DNA from: Gordionus sp. m RMFG-2023
Lineage: Eukaryota > Nematomorpha > Gordioida > Chordodea > Parachordodidae
Direction: 5' to 3'
NCBI RefSeq assembly: GCF_954871325.1
Contig: NC_088777.1
Span: 7,913,366-7,977,365, forward strand
Length of the DNA: 64,000 nt
The notes under the pieces are model-generated. The model saw only the letters and a program-made list of their open reading frames with translations. It did not search any database and was not told where the DNA came from. Both the position numbers and the translations under genes were made by a program. Below are positions 63,370 through 64,000 of the stretch, piece by piece (positions within the stretch are counted from its first letter, which is position 1; each line of letters starts with the position of its first letter).

Positions 63370-64000
63370 TGAGAAACCTGTTATCAGTATCTACTATTAT
63401 CATTCAATATCTTAAAAAAAATGGCCATGCAAAATATATGTGGGATCTTTCGATAAGTTTCCTTGCAGCAATCCACATGTATTGTAGTTTTTTTGGATTA
63501 TCAGCCAATGTGTTACATGAATCACAATTTTATACCTTGATATCATTGTACTAATAGCTGGCTAGTGATTTTACCTTGTTTGCTTCCATATATCCTTAAT
63601 GTAACTCTCGCAACATTAATTTCCTCATATTGAATAGTACGATCACTTTGGACTAATTGTAATGGTAAGTTGATTAGTTAACCAGTATATTATTTTGAAA
63701 TCGTATGCTTCCATAACAATTTAGTCTCATCAAGATCGAGGTGTTATCTTTAATAAACAGCGGTTTGCGATCTGTTATTATATATAACTTAATCCCGATG
63801 AGATTTTCCTGAAATCTTTTCATAGCAAAGATAATTAGTAAGGATTCTCTCACTATATTAGTTTAGTTGACCTGCCTTTAACAAAGACCTTGAAATAAAA
63901 GCACCTTCCTTGCTTAAATGGGCCTGCCGCCATAGCAATGGATAGGTCGGAGTGTAATGTTGGAAGGTTGACTGATGGGTAGTTTCAATTCTTTGAAATT
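63370..64000 (-). mobile_element. Ty3/Gypsy retrotransposon fragment, decayed (fossil)
   Basis: On the minus strand, 63690-63850 resembles the RNase H region of Ty3/Gypsy pol (a LLIIFAMKRFQ helix followed by a TDRKPL-type motif). About 200 bp further along the same strand, around 63400-63500, is sequence like the integrase zinc-binding region (HIYFAWPFF in place of YYWP). Order and spacing fit pol. The element is broken in several places, and its reverse transcriptase and any LTR lie beyond the window. Old. Confidence 0.55.

Overview
This is strongly A+T-rich nuclear DNA from a eukaryote, most likely an animal. The evidence is an 11-exon PRMT3 gene with introns as short as 44 bp, a eukaryotic tRNA-Asp, thrombospondin-like cysteine exons with phase-1 boundaries, and a transposon load typical of animals (many hAT, Tc1/mariner, a LINE with a restriction-like endonuclease, a tRNA-like SINE, LTR elements). 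I cannot name the species. Most open frames of 60-100 codons are chance; real coding DNA is sparse.

Layout. (1) 574-9640 and 27395-37021 are the arms of a very large inverted repeat, separated by about 17.8 kb. The arms have diverged and carry different later insertions: a 1.9-kb hAT element, a hAT deletion derivative and a pentanucleotide expansion in the left arm; a BED-type hAT and a 640-bp insertion in the right. Both arms hold the same mariner, internally deleted on the left. Both also hold short cysteine-containing open exons that stay open across arm-to-arm indels of whole codons. (2) The spacer (9641-27394) holds the tRNA-Asp, three decayed hAT pieces, a young non-coding LTR element with TSD and polypurine tract, a LINE fragment and a SINE. 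(3) 37.0-42.7 kb carries, on the minus strand, at least five short exons, all phase 1 at both ends with AG/GT sites; one or two look like thrombospondin type-1 repeats. A satellite of about 14 units lies in what would be an intron. (4) 47.4-56.3 kb repeats parts of the spacer in direct orientation and order, so a second, collinear segmental duplication is present; it ends in a better preserved LINE copy. (5) 56484-63100 is an apparently intact PRMT3 gene starting 200 bp after that LINE. (6) The window ends in a decayed Ty3/Gypsy fragment on the minus strand.

Dispersed families recur throughout: a GC-rich 'CCCGG' repeat with CAGAGACCTGCAG-like ends (seven copies), a small hAT-like MITE with TAGTGTTGTTAAA ends (four copies, one in a PRMT3 intron), a hAT-like element with GGTCCGG ends, and a CATAGGC-ended element (three copies). 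The only clear conserved host genes are PRMT3 (arginine methylation of ribosomal protein and related substrates in the cytosol) and tRNA-Asp. The cysteine-exon genes are inferences from splice sites, phase and conservation.
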